NCBI GenBank assembly: GCA_964404165.1
Contig: CAYOIZ010000020.1
Location: 29,717 to 93,716, forward strand
DNA length: 64,000 bases
DNA from: DASYLJ01 sp964404165
GTDB taxonomy: Bacteria; Desulfobacterota; Binatia; DP-6
Direction of reading: 5' to 3'
Part shown: positions 1 through 10,505 of the stretch, one piece after another
How the letters are laid out: each line of letters opens with the position of its first letter
How positions within the stretch are numbered: position 1 is the stretch's first letter
Program-made: the position numbers and the translations under genes
Notes under the pieces: generated by a model
What the model was told of the DNA's origin: nothing
The model's input: the letters and a program-made list of their open reading frames with translations, nothing else
The model's database searches: none

Positions 1-226
1 CCGAGAGGCACGCGACCAGGAGAACTAAACTAGCGAGATGCCTCGCACGTACACCGAGAAGCTGGCTTGTCATGACGCCTGCTGCCTACACTGCACGCGA
101 ACGGGACGTCAACACACGCGTCGGTCGCGCGCCATCGCCGACAAGGCGTGGCCAGGCCTCTCGAGGAGAGCCGCCGGCCCATCGGCAGGAACTGCACCAC
201 GGCGCTCGACCGAAGCGGACAGACCC

Positions 227-1714
<1,488 letters not shown>

Positions 1715-1715
1715 G

Positions 1716-2393
1716 TCAACGCGGGACCTTGTAGCCGACGCCGTGCACCGTCTCGATGGGATCGACGCCGCACGGGCGGAGCTTCGCACGGATGCGCCGG
1801 ACGTGCGTGTCCACCGTCCGCTCGGTGACGTTGTACGCATCGTCGCGCACCTGCTCGATGAGCTCGCTCCGCCCGAGCACGCGGCCGCGGAATTCGAGCA
1901 GGACGTGGAGCAACTTGAATTCGGTCGCCGTGAGGTCGACGAGTGCGTCGCCGACGCGCACCTCGTGCGCGGCGGGATCCAGCCGCAGTGGGCCGTGCTC
2001 CAGCACGTCGGGGACGGTCGCGCTCGGCGTGCCAGCCGTGCGCCGGAGTACGGCCTTCACGCGGGTCGCGAGCTCGCGGGGGCTGAACGGCTTCGCCACG
2101 TAGTCGTCGCCGCCGAGCTCGAGCCCGTTGATGCGGTCGAATTCCTCGCCCCGCGACGAGAGGAACACGATCGGGAGCGCGTGCTCGGCGCGGATCCGCC
2201 GGCAGACCGACAGCCCGTCGAGCTCGGGCATGACGACGTCGAGGACGACGAGATCGACGCCCCCTTCCCGGACCCTGGTGAGCGCCTCCTCGCCGTCGCC
2301 GGCCGTGACGACGCGGTGGCCCTCGCGTTCGAGTGCGTAACGCACGACGTCGCGGATGTGGGCCTCGTCGTCGACGACCAGGATGGTGGCCAT
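1716..2393 (-). CDS. creB: CreB-like OmpR-family response regulator
   Basis: DNA-binding response regulator of 225 residues, the family's usual length. The receiver domain has the acidic pair DDE near residue 9, the phosphoacceptor Asp52 (VVLDVVMPE) and Lys101 (VAKPFSP). The C-terminal winged helix includes LTATEFKLL and ERTVDTHVRRIRAKL. The ATG at 2393 has GAGGTG just upstream; an in-frame GTG two codons earlier is possible. It sits 36 bp after creD and is followed directly by the kinase, so the three genes form one operon. Its targets here are unknown; I looked for TTCAC-type direct repeats (the E. coli cre tag) in front of creD and saw no convincing pair. Confidence 0.9.
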   Translation of the reverse strand: MATILVVDDEAHIRDVVRYALEREGHRVVTAGDGEEALTRVREGGVDLVVLDVVMPELDGLSVCRRIRAEHALPIVFLSSRGEEFDRINGLELGGDDYVAKPFSPRELATRVKAVLRRTAGTPSATVPDVLEHGPLRLDPAAHEVRVGDALVDLTATEFKLLHVLLEFRGRVLGRSELIEQVRDDAYNVTERTVDTHVRRIRAKLRPCGVDPIETVHGVGYKVPR

Positions 2394-2429
2394 GTTCACC
2401 TCGATGATCCGGGAAGGGGGCCGTCAGTT

Positions 2430-3839
2430 TCAACCAGCCCGCTCGATGGGTGCGGGCGTCTCGAGATCGGGGATCGCCAGCCGGTACCAGTCGATCCGGC
2501 GGGTGAGGAACATCACGATCGCCAGCACGACGAAGAGCCCGACCGAGCCCACGAGCAGCGCATAGTCCTGTATCCGCACGAGAATGAACAGGTAGACGTA
2601 GAGCCCGCCCACGACCGTGGCGACGGCGGCGCTCCGGGCGCGGCTGCCGAGGACGGAGCGGCTGTAGCCCGTCACCAGCCCCACGATCGCGAGCGACGCG
2701 ACCACGTACGAGACCCCGAATCCGACGTGCTCCGCGAGCGAGAGCAGGAGCAGGTAGAAGAGGCAGAGGGCGAGCCCGACGAGCAGGTATTGCACCGGGT
2801 GGACGCGGAGCTTCGCCATCACCTCGATCAGGAAGAACGCGCCGAAGGTCAGCGTGATGAAGAGCAGCTCGTACTTCACCGTGCGGTCGGTCGTCGTGTA
2901 CGCGTCGAGCGGCGAGAGCAGCCTGACGCCGAGGAGCGTCTCGTCGAGGGCGGGGAGCTGCACGTCGCCCCCGTCCCACGACGGCGGGAACGTCCGCGCC
3001 AGGCGCAGCACCTTCCATGCGGCCTCGAAGCCGCTCGCGTCCACCGAACGGGTGACGGGGAGGTAGGCGCCGTCGAAGCTCGGGTCCGGCCAGGACGAGC
3101 TGAGCCGGAGATCGGTATCGCTGCCGGCGGGCAGGATCGCGATCCCGTCGGAGCCCGCGACCGCGAGCGTCATCGCGAACGGCACGCGCGCGCCCGCGGC
3201 GTTCGCCGGGTCGACGGCGACGATCCCGTGCACCGCCGCGTCGAGCAGGTCGACGGCGCCGGCGCCGGGCTCGAGCGGGGTCTGGAGCGCCGCCCACTCG
3301 AGCGTCGGGTTCTCGCGGATGGCGCGCGGATCGCTCACGCCGAGCGCCAGCGTCATGCGATCCCAGTGGATCGCGACCGTGTCCGTCGGAAAGTCCGACG
3401 CGTCGGGGAGCCGGATCGCGCCGCGGAGCGCCAGGCGTGCGACGTAGAGCGGGACGTCGAAGATGCCGCGGCGACGCACCTCGGTCGCGAGCGAGCCCTC
3501 GACGTCGAGCGACTCGGGCAACACGTAGCGGCGACCGGCGGCTTCGCGGACGACGATCTTCTCCACGTTCCCCTCGGTCACCTTCTCCGGCCACCGACGG
3601 AGGTAGGGCACGACCAGGAACGGTCCGCGCACGACCTGGCGCCGGCCCCAGGTGTTCGTCACGTCGTCGATCGCCTCCGCCCGTCGCATCCGCCGCTCCG
3701 TGATGGTGTTGTCGATCATGCCGATCGGGATCTGCAGCGAGAGCGCGAGGCTCGCGAGCGCCATCACGCGGAACGGCACCGACGTCCGCAGTCGATGGCT
3801 CAACGTCTCGAACCAGCTCATCTCGTCGTCACGCTCCAT
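2430..3839 (-). CDS. creD: CreD inner-membrane protein
   Basis: Cell-envelope integrity inner-membrane protein of 469 residues (E. coli CreD is about 450). The N-terminal helix is followed by a large soluble domain. Family hallmarks are SSWPDPSFDGAYLPV, LHPVQYLLVGLALCLFYLLL, SLAEHVGFGVSYV and MFLTRRIDWYRL, with about five C-terminal membrane helices. The ATG at 3839 follows a GGAGG box; an internal Met (MSWFE) is an alternative. creD leads the operon here, ahead of creB and creC, whereas in E. coli it comes last. CreBC regulates creD in enterobacteria and Pseudomonas, where high creD expression is tied to beta-lactam tolerance; that role is not shown here. Confidence 0.92.
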   Translation of the reverse strand: MERDDEMSWFETLSHRLRTSVPFRVMALASLALSLQIPIGMIDNTITERRMRRAEAIDDVTNTWGRRQVVRGPFLVVPYLRRWPEKVTEGNVEKIVVREAAGRRYVLPESLDVEGSLATEVRRRGIFDVPLYVARLALRGAIRLPDASDFPTDTVAIHWDRMTLALGVSDPRAIRENPTLEWAALQTPLEPGAGAVDLLDAAVHGIVAVDPANAAGARVPFAMTLAVAGSDGIAILPAGSDTDLRLSSSWPDPSFDGAYLPVTRSVDASGFEAAWKVLRLARTFPPSWDGGDVQLPALDETLLGVRLLSPLDAYTTTDRTVKYELLFITLTFGAFFLIEVMAKLRVHPVQYLLVGLALCLFYLLLLSLAEHVGFGVSYVVASLAIVGLVTGYSRSVLGSRARSAAVATVVGGLYVYLFILVRIQDYALLVGSVGLFVVLAIVMFLTRRIDWYRLAIPDLETPAPIERAG

Positions 3840-4147
3840 GGGAACCTCCGTTGGTTGATGGGTCCCAGGATGACGGACGGCGGTGGCGCGGCCGGGGCCC
3901 CGGCGAGGAGAAGCCGAGGAGAATTCGTGGCGATTTCGTGGCGGACGGGTCAGTTCGCTCGCAGGCCACACACGACCCGGGCGTGGCGTCGTGTCGCCTT
4001 GCAAGTGGCGCCGAGCTCGCCGACGTGTGTCTCGGTACAGAGGCCCAGGCGGTCGCCGAAGGCCAGGACGACCGCATCGGGGTGGCCGTCGCTCCTGTGC
4101 GTGATTTTTCGTGTCGCGACGAACGCCGGGCGTGTTATGCCCCAGCC
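3840..4147. promoter_or_regulatory. divergent intergenic region between creD and a secreted hydrolase
   Basis: This 308 bp stretch must hold the promoters for creD (leftward) and the hydrolase gene (rightward). A T-rich patch (gtgatttttc, 4101-4110) stands out against the GC-rich background. I see no confident -35/-10 pair, no CreB-type direct repeat and no small gene. Confidence 0.35.
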
Positions 4148-5563
4148 ATGCGACTCGGCCTCCTTCTCGTCCTCCTCGTCTCGCTCGTCGGCTCGGCGAG
4201 CGCCCAGTGCCCCCCGGGCATCGCCTGCACCGAGTATCTCGGCAAGGGCAGCAAGGGATCGTTCTTCCGCATCCTCGTGCCCGAGAACTGGGACGGCGAC
4301 ATCTTCCTCGCGAACCACGGCCTCGAGCTCGATCCGCTGACGATCGCACCGCACAACACGTGCAAGGGCGACCCGGCGCGCGCCTGCACCTCCAGCGCGC
4401 AGTGCGCCGGCGTCGGCCCGCAGGCGTGCAACAAGATCTCGCTCCAGGGCTTCGACACGATCGTCCTGCCGATGGGGAAGGCCGTCGGCGCGTCGACGTA
4501 CAGCGACACGACGTGGGCGGTGTTCAAGAGCCGCTTCGACCTGAAGGACATGATCCGCTTCATGACGAAGCACGGTCCCGGTCGCCCGAAGCGGATCATC
4601 GTGACCGGGTTCTCGGGCGGCGGCGGCGTCACCGTCGACGCGATCATGCGCCTCACCCCCGGCAAGCTGATCCACGGCGCGATCCCGCTCTGCGCGGCCT
4701 CGGCCGGCGGTCTGCCGTTGATCGACACGTCGACCGACTTCCGGCTGGTCTACGACTACCTGTGCGACGACGTGCCCGGCGGCAGCTTCCCGAGCCTGCC
4801 CGACGTCGGCGACTTCACCATGTCGCAGGTGGAGTTCGCGCTCACGGCCAACACCTGCCTCGGCCTCATCTCGCCCAGCCCCGATCCGACCGAGGCCGCG
4901 GCGCAGATCGCGCGCCGCGACGCCTTGTTCGCGATGACCAAGTTCTCCGGCACGAACTTCGACCTGTTCACGACGCTCGGCTTCCCGACGCTGGCGATGG
5001 GCGACTTCGTCAACGATCCGTCGCGACTGAACGGGAAGCGGCCGGGCTGGAACGACGTGGTGGACTACAGCACGGTCGTCGGTGCGGACTTCGACGCTGC
5101 CGTCGAGCGCTTCGGCCCCGGACCGGGCCGCGCCAAGATGGCGAAGAACACGCTCGTCGACTTCACCCGCGGGCTCGGGAAGCGGGTCGACTATCCGATC
5201 ATGTCGTTCGCCGGAACGCAGGACTACATCGTCCTGCCGGAGTTCCAGAAGCTCTTCGCGGACACGGCCGCGCTCGGTGGCAAGGACCACGCGCTGATCT
5301 GGGGCAGCACCGCCGGCCACTGCGTGTTCACGCCGCTCGAGCTGCGCGCCGTCGTCGAGGAGTATCTCGAGTGGCTGAACAGCTACGGCACGGTTCACGC
5401 CGACAAGCCGACGACCGCCGACGTCCTGGCGCGCTGCCTGTCCCTACCCGGCGCGAGCCCGTCGCAGTGCAACTTCGACACCAGCTACACGCCGCCGCCG
5501 CTGATCTCGCGCGTGCCGGCACGTCCCGACTGGTCGGAGGCGGCGCGGCATCCGCTGCCGTGA
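4148..5563 (+). CDS. secreted alpha/beta hydrolase with a Cys-rich insert
   Basis: Predicted exported hydrolase of 471 residues. Signal peptide 1-19 is cleaved at ASA-Q. The nucleophile elbow is GFSGGGG (Ser156); an acid residue around FAGTQDYIV and a late His (TAGHCVF) could complete the triad. Residues 72-94 form an insert with four Cys (motifs CKGDPARAC and CAGVGPQAC), between strands of the fold, a pattern I associate with secreted proteins of this lineage. The ATG at 4148 is chosen because the signal peptide begins there. The substrate cannot be read from the sequence. A decayed copy of its last 25 codons lies near 12.8 kb. Confidence 0.75.
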   Translation: MRLGLLLVLLVSLVGSASAQCPPGIACTEYLGKGSKGSFFRILVPENWDGDIFLANHGLELDPLTIAPHNTCKGDPARACTSSAQCAGVGPQACNKISLQGFDTIVLPMGKAVGASTYSDTTWAVFKSRFDLKDMIRFMTKHGPGRPKRIIVTGFSGGGGVTVDAIMRLTPGKLIHGAIPLCAASAGGLPLIDTSTDFRLVYDYLCDDVPGGSFPSLPDVGDFTMSQVEFALTANTCLGLISPSPDPTEAAAQIARRDALFAMTKFSGTNFDLFTTLGFPTLAMGDFVNDPSRLNGKRPGWNDVVDYSTVVGADFDAAVERFGPGPGRAKMAKNTLVDFTRGLGKRVDYPIMSFAGTQDYIVLPEFQKLFADTAALGGKDHALIWGSTAGHCVFTPLELRAVVEEYLEWLNSYGTVHADKPTTADVLARCLSLPGASPSQCNFDTSYTPPPLISRVPARPDWSEAARHPLP

Positions 5564-5598
5564 GTTGCTCGGCGACGTCGCGCAGCTCCGGCTGACGA

Positions 5599-6552
5599 TC
5601 AGAACACCTTCATGAGGCCGACGGTCGGCTGAACGTCGTACGGCTGCGGGCTCGTGACCGGCACGTCGACGCCGGCGAGCAGGTACCAGTTGGAGCCCAG
5701 GTGCGTCCGGAACGCCGGCGTGATGAGCAGCGTCGTCGTGTGCGGGCCACGATTGTCCGTCGCCTGGCTCAGTGTCGTCCCCACGTCGAAGACGAGGTCG
5801 CCGAACGGCGTCGCATCGTGATCCGTGAAGTAGTAACCGGCCGCGAGCTGAGCGCCGAACGTATTGCGCGCCCCGGAGTCCGCGAACGAGTCGTGACCGT
5901 ACGGGATCGCCATCGTGGCGCCGCCGCGCACGACGAGCTTGGCCCACGGGTTCGACCAGAACTCGTAGCCCGGGGTGATCGCAGCGATGCCGTTCCCGTT
6001 GGTGTCGTCACCCGTCGGCGTCCGGAACGCCACACCGAGGGACTGTGTGAAATCCTGAGACTCGGAGAGGATCACCCGCGGCGTGATCGCCAGGTCGCCG
6101 ACCGCCGTATGGTACGAGTCGGTCGAGCCCTTGCTGCTGACGATAGCCGGGAAATCATAGCGCAGCTCGAAGCGCCGGCTGAGCGGCGTGTAGAGCGTCA
6201 CGCCACCGTTGTAGGCATCGCCATTCTCTCCGGCATCGTGCGCGTAGGAGAACGTGCCGATCCCGAGCCGGTAGAAGACGCCGTCCGCCGCACCGATCCA
6301 GCCCTGCCGCGGGGCGCCACCGGATCCGTTGATCGGGCTGGCCCAGGCCTGATCCCAGCCTTCGGAGAAGAGCGTCCCGAGCGAGAGCGGCCGCCAGCTC
6401 GACGGCTGCGCATAGACGTCGCCGGTGAGGGATTCGATGGCCGCGTCGACCACACCGACCCGTTCCGGCTCCGTGGACGAGCTCGCAGCAAGCGCCCCCC
6501 CTCCGCTGCCCAGCACCACGAGAATCGCCCCGATCCCAATCGTTCTCATCAT
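5599..6552 (-). CDS. outer-membrane beta-barrel protein
   Basis: Exported protein of 317 residues with signal peptide 1-23 (GGALAASSS) and a long run of alternating amphipathic strands ending in MKVF, so the last residue is an aromatic Phe as in outer-membrane barrels. Segments such as YRLGIGTFSYAHD and LRYDFPAIVSS look like transporter or porin-type barrel strands. It lies 44 bp after the large arylsulfatase on the same strand and is probably the last gene of the sulfatase operon. It might pass substrate or product, or be secretion-related; I cannot assign a family firmly. A second Met at 6549 is an equal start. Confidence 0.6.
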   Translation of the reverse strand: MMRTIGIGAILVVLGSGGGALAASSSTEPERVGVVDAAIESLTGDVYAQPSSWRPLSLGTLFSEGWDQAWASPINGSGGAPRQGWIGAADGVFYRLGIGTFSYAHDAGENGDAYNGGVTLYTPLSRRFELRYDFPAIVSSKGSTDSYHTAVGDLAITPRVILSESQDFTQSLGVAFRTPTGDDTNGNGIAAITPGYEFWSNPWAKLVVRGGATMAIPYGHDSFADSGARNTFGAQLAAGYYFTDHDATPFGDLVFDVGTTLSQATDNRGPHTTTLLITPAFRTHLGSNWYLLAGVDVPVTSPQPYDVQPTVGLMKVF

Positions 6553-6596
6553 GAGACACCCCTTCGTTGATGTCCTCGCGATCCAGGCGAGGACGG

Positions 6597-8969
6597 CTAC
6601 TTCAACTCGACGCGCACCTGCTCGATCCGTCCAGCGAACCGGAACGGTCGCCGGTCGAAGTAGTCGAGCGATACCGGAGAGCCGAGATCGACGCCGACGT
6701 CGAACGTCTCACTCGCCGTAAAGGCCGCGGGTACGGTTCGCTGGACGGTGGTGCGCGCGACCTCCGCCCCGTCGACCGCGAGCACCACCTCCGCCGGCGC
6801 GCCGGGCTTCTGGATGGTGGTATCCACTTCGATCCGGTGGGTGCCGGGCAGAAGCCTGCTCTTCGAGCGCGCCGCGAAGCGCTCGATGATCATCATGTTG
6901 TACTCGTAGACGAGCTCGCCCCGGTCCACGTAGAGCGTGAGCCCTCCCGAGGCGCCGCCGAGCGCATATAGGACCCCCGATGCGTTCTCGCCGAGCGTGA
7001 CGTCGATCGTCACGTGGCTGCTCTCGCGCCCGAGACCCGGCGCCGTGAACTCGGGCATGCGGGTCGTCGTCGTATCGAACGACCAGCTCGTGTAGGGCGT
7101 CTTCACACGATCCTCGGGATGGATCCGCAACCAGATGCCCGCGCCGATCGGCAAGGCCTGGTTCGCCTTCGCTTCCTCGAGGAACGCGGCCTTCATCGAC
7201 TCGAGTCGCTTCGCATCCTTCGTCCCGAGATCCTCGGCCTGTGAGAAGTCCTTCTCCAGGTCGTAGAGCTCCCAGACGTCCTTGCTCGAATCCCAGGTGG
7301 CGAGCCCGGGGCTCACGGTGAGCCACGGCGTCAGCGGACCGAAGGTGCCGGCGAACCAGCCGTCCTGGTAGATGCCCCGGCTGCCGTTGTTGTCGAAATA
7401 CTGGACGTGCTTGCGTCCGGGCGCCGTGGCGTCGGCGAACGTGTAGACCATGCTGACGCCGTCGATCGGGTCCTGCGGAAAGCCGTCCACCACCGTGGGT
7501 GCCGTGACGCCGAGGATCTCGTAGATCGTCGGGACGATGTCGTTCACGTGATGGAACTGCGGGCGCGGCGTCCTGTCGGGCTCGATGTGCTTCGGCCAGG
7601 AGATCGCCAGCGGGTTTCGCGTGCCGCCGAAATGCGAGGCGATCAGCTTCGTGTAGCGGAGCGGCGTGTCGCCCGCCCACGCCCAGCCGGCGTGGTACAT
7701 GTTGTCCACCTTGGGTCCGCCGAGCGCGTCGAGGCCACCGAGCGTGTCCAGCGCCGCGAGCTGCTGCTGGACGGTGTTGGGGATCTGGTTCTGCGCCAGG
7801 AGCTCGCTGATGGTGCCGTTCTGGCCTTCGGCGCTCGAGCCGTTGTCGCCGAAGACATAGAGCACGATCGTGTCGTCGCGGATGCCGAGGCGCTCGAGCT
7901 CGTCGACCACCTTCCCGACTTGCACGTCGACGTGCTCCACGAAACCGGCGAAGACCTCCATCAAGCGCCGCTGGAAGGCACGCTCCGATTCCGGGATGTC
8001 GTCCCACGCGACGATGGTCTCGGCGCGCGGCGTCAGCTTGGCGGTGGACGGGATCCACCCGAGGGCCTTCTGGCGCTCGAACGTGCGCTCGCGCAGCGCA
8101 TCCCAGCCGTCATCGAACTTGCCTTTGTACTTGTCGGCCCATTCCCTGGAGACGTGATGCGGCCCGTGTGCGGCGCCAGGCGCCCAGTACATGAAGAACG
8201 GCTTGTCGGGCGAGAACGCGCGGTGCTTCCGCATCCACACGATCGCTTTCTCGGCCAGGTCCTCACTCAGGTGGTACTTCTCGTCGTGGGGCGGTTCGAC
8301 CGGGTTGAGGTTCTCGACGAGCCGCGGCTCCCATTGCGACGTCTCACCGGCGAGGAAGCCGTAGAAGTAGTCGAACCCCATCCCCTCGCCGGTCGGCCAG
8401 CGGGTGAACGGGCCCATCGCCGTGGTCTCGGTCGCGGGCGTGTTGTGCCACTTGCCGAAGGCAGCGGTCTTGTACCCGTAGGCGCCCAGCACCTTCGCGA
8501 GCGTCGCGGACGTTCGGGGGATCACGCCGGTGTAGCCGTCCCAGTCCACCGCGCGCTCCGCAATGGTGCCGGACCCTACCCGCTGGTGGTTGCGACCGGT
8601 GAGCAACGCGGCGCGCGTCGGCGAACAGATCGACGTGGTGTGGAAGCGGTTGTAGCTGATCCCTTCGTTGGCGATGCGCGACAGCGTGGGCGTGTGGATC
8701 GGCCCACCGTAGGTGTCGGGTAGGCCGAATCCGACGTCGTCCAGCAGGACGATGAGGACGTTGGGCGCATCCTTCGGGAGTCGGTTCGGTTCCACGCGCC
8801 GCTCGTGCTTGGAGTCCTGCAGCCTGGGCGCCGCCACGCTCGCCGACGGGGTCGGCGGGAACGGCAGGACCGACCCGTCCGTAGGCGCGGCGGCGACGCC
8901 GGCCGTCGGCGCGGCGAGGGCGCCGAGACAGGACAGAATTCCCATCACCCCTGACCGAAGGCTGCTCAC
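6597..8969 (-). CDS. large arylsulfatase (AtsA/AtsD type)
   Basis: Sulfatase of 790 residues hydrolysing sulfate esters. The signature Cys115 in CSPTRAALLTGRN is the residue converted to formylglycine; metal ligands come from VLIVLLDDVGFG near 71-82 and a later DNGSSAEG. The length and the C-terminal beta-rich domain of about 200 residues match the 780-residue arylsulfatases rather than the 500-residue class. A GTG at 8969 overlaps the upstream gene's stop (GTGA), suggesting coupling; ATG at 8945 is an alternative. Either start gives an Ala-rich export signal, so the enzyme probably acts in the periplasm or outside. No formylglycine-generating enzyme is in this window. Confidence 0.9.
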   Translation of the reverse strand: MSSLRSGVMGILSCLGALAAPTAGVAAAPTDGSVLPFPPTPSASVAAPRLQDSKHERRVEPNRLPKDAPNVLIVLLDDVGFGLPDTYGGPIHTPTLSRIANEGISYNRFHTTSICSPTRAALLTGRNHQRVGSGTIAERAVDWDGYTGVIPRTSATLAKVLGAYGYKTAAFGKWHNTPATETTAMGPFTRWPTGEGMGFDYFYGFLAGETSQWEPRLVENLNPVEPPHDEKYHLSEDLAEKAIVWMRKHRAFSPDKPFFMYWAPGAAHGPHHVSREWADKYKGKFDDGWDALRERTFERQKALGWIPSTAKLTPRAETIVAWDDIPESERAFQRRLMEVFAGFVEHVDVQVGKVVDELERLGIRDDTIVLYVFGDNGSSAEGQNGTISELLAQNQIPNTVQQQLAALDTLGGLDALGGPKVDNMYHAGWAWAGDTPLRYTKLIASHFGGTRNPLAISWPKHIEPDRTPRPQFHHVNDIVPTIYEILGVTAPTVVDGFPQDPIDGVSMVYTFADATAPGRKHVQYFDNNGSRGIYQDGWFAGTFGPLTPWLTVSPGLATWDSSKDVWELYDLEKDFSQAEDLGTKDAKRLESMKAAFLEEAKANQALPIGAGIWLRIHPEDRVKTPYTSWSFDTTTTRMPEFTAPGLGRESSHVTIDVTLGENASGVLYALGGASGGLTLYVDRGELVYEYNMMIIERFAARSKSRLLPGTHRIEVDTTIQKPGAPAEVVLAVDGAEVARTTVQRTVPAAFTASETFDVGVDLGSPVSLDYFDRRPFRFAGRIEQVRVELK

Positions 8970-10453
8970 GGCCGGCTCGCCGGCAGTGCCGACCTCTCGT
9001 GCGCCAGGCCGCCGTCGTCGATGTCGAAGTCGGGGTCGAGCACCGTCTTGCCCTGAGCGCCCAGGAACGCCGGCTGGGCCTTCATCCACTCGCTCGGCTT
9101 CTGCTCCTGTGCGTAGCGCAGGAGCCGCGACTGCAGGTCCCTGACGACGTCGGGATTCGCGTCGGCGACGTTCTTCGTCTCACCGGGGTCCTGCACGAGG
9201 TCGAACAGCTCCACTTTGCCGGGGAGCAGGGCGATCTGGACCAGCTTCCAGTTGCCTTTGCGGACGGCGCCGCGGAACGGCTCGACGTTGATCAGGATGT
9301 CCTCGTTCGGCGACGGCTTGCCGTCCGCCAGGGTCGGCCACATGTCCTTGCCGTCGAAGGGATGATCGGCGCTGCCGTGGGCGCCGGCCAGCGCGAGAAG
9401 GGTGGGCATCACGTCCACCATGTGCAGGGGCTCGTTCACGACGGCGGGCTCGAGCTTCGCGGGCCAGCTGACGATGGTCGGCACACGCACGCCGCCCTCG
9501 TGGAGGCTGCCCTTTCCGCCGCGCAAGTCGCCGTTCGAAGCGGGCGGCTTGGCGCCGAGCGCCACGCTGCCACTTTCCACACGCTCCTCCGGCGATCGGG
9601 CGCCGGTGGCGAACAGGGCGTTGGTCGCACCGCCGTTGTCGCTCGAGAACACGATGATGGTGTGGTCGAGCATGTGCTTCTCCCTGAGCGCCGCGACGAT
9701 CCGGCCGACCTGCTCGTCGAGCGCGCTGATCATGCCCGCATAGGTGCGGCGGACCGGATCCTTGATCGTGTCCTCGTACGCCTGCACGTACTTCTCGGGT
9801 GCCTCGTACGGGGCATGCGGCGCGAGCGAGGCGACATACAGGAAGAGCGGCTTCGCGGTGTCGTGCTGCTCGATGATGCGCACGGCGTCGTTTCCGATGA
9901 GCTCCGTGTAGTACCCCGGCTCCTTCAGGAACGTCCCGTTGCGTTGCCAGTCGACCACCCCACCGCGCTCGCGGGTGAAGTAGTCGACCTCGCCGACGAC
10001 GTTGCCGTAGAAGTAGTCGAAGCCACGGTTCTGGGGCCAGTACTTCTCGTCGGCGTGGCCGAGATGCCACTTGCCGACCATGGCCGTCTGGTATCCGGCG
10101 TCACGAAGCGCTTGCGGCAGGGTGCGCTCGTCGGTCGGCAGGCCGTAGGTGTGGCTCGGAAAGATCACCAGCGTCTGCAGGCCGTAGCGCATCGGATACC
10201 GCCCGGTCATGAGCGCGGCGCGCGACGGCGTGCAGACGGGTTCGCCGTAGAACGATTCGAGTCGTACGCCGCCTGCGGCCAGGGCGTCGATGTTGGGCGT
10301 ACGGATCTCTCCGCCGCGGTAGCCGAGGTCGGCGTTGCCGAGGTCGTCGGCGAGGATGACGACGATGTTGGGCGGACTGGCTGCCGCCCATGCGGGTAGC
10401 GCGTTCGCGACCGGGACGAGCGCCATCAGGCCGATGAGCGTCAGGCGTTTCAT
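8966..10453 (-). CDS. secreted sulfatase
   Basis: Type I sulfatase of 495 residues. The signal peptide (MKRLTLIGLMALV, cleaved near AWAAA) precedes ILADDLGNADLG, the active-site Cys74 in CTPSRAALMTGRYP, the MVGKWHLGH motif and VFSSDNGGATN. ATG at 10453 has GCAGGAG nine bases upstream; an in-frame GTG at 10474 is less likely. It overlaps the next sulfatase by 4 bp and lies 52 bp from the outer-membrane channel gene, so it is central to a four-gene operon. It and the 790-residue enzyme are clearly different subfamilies, suggesting two sulfate esters or two positions on one substrate. Confidence 0.9.
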   Translation of the reverse strand: MKRLTLIGLMALVPVANALPAWAAASPPNIVVILADDLGNADLGYRGGEIRTPNIDALAAGGVRLESFYGEPVCTPSRAALMTGRYPMRYGLQTLVIFPSHTYGLPTDERTLPQALRDAGYQTAMVGKWHLGHADEKYWPQNRGFDYFYGNVVGEVDYFTRERGGVVDWQRNGTFLKEPGYYTELIGNDAVRIIEQHDTAKPLFLYVASLAPHAPYEAPEKYVQAYEDTIKDPVRRTYAGMISALDEQVGRIVAALREKHMLDHTIIVFSSDNGGATNALFATGARSPEERVESGSVALGAKPPASNGDLRGGKGSLHEGGVRVPTIVSWPAKLEPAVVNEPLHMVDVMPTLLALAGAHGSADHPFDGKDMWPTLADGKPSPNEDILINVEPFRGAVRKGNWKLVQIALLPGKVELFDLVQDPGETKNVADANPDVVRDLQSRLLRYAQEQKPSEWMKAQPAFLGAQGKTVLDPDFDIDDGGLAHERSALPASRP

Positions 10454-10505
10454 GGGTCTGGTCTCCTGCTTCACCGCGGCGTCGTGACGGGACGCCGGCA
10501 GAGGG

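Noticed and set aside
1..226. A gene at the left edge
   Set aside because: Only short overlapping frames without motif are present; nothing supports a coding region after creC.
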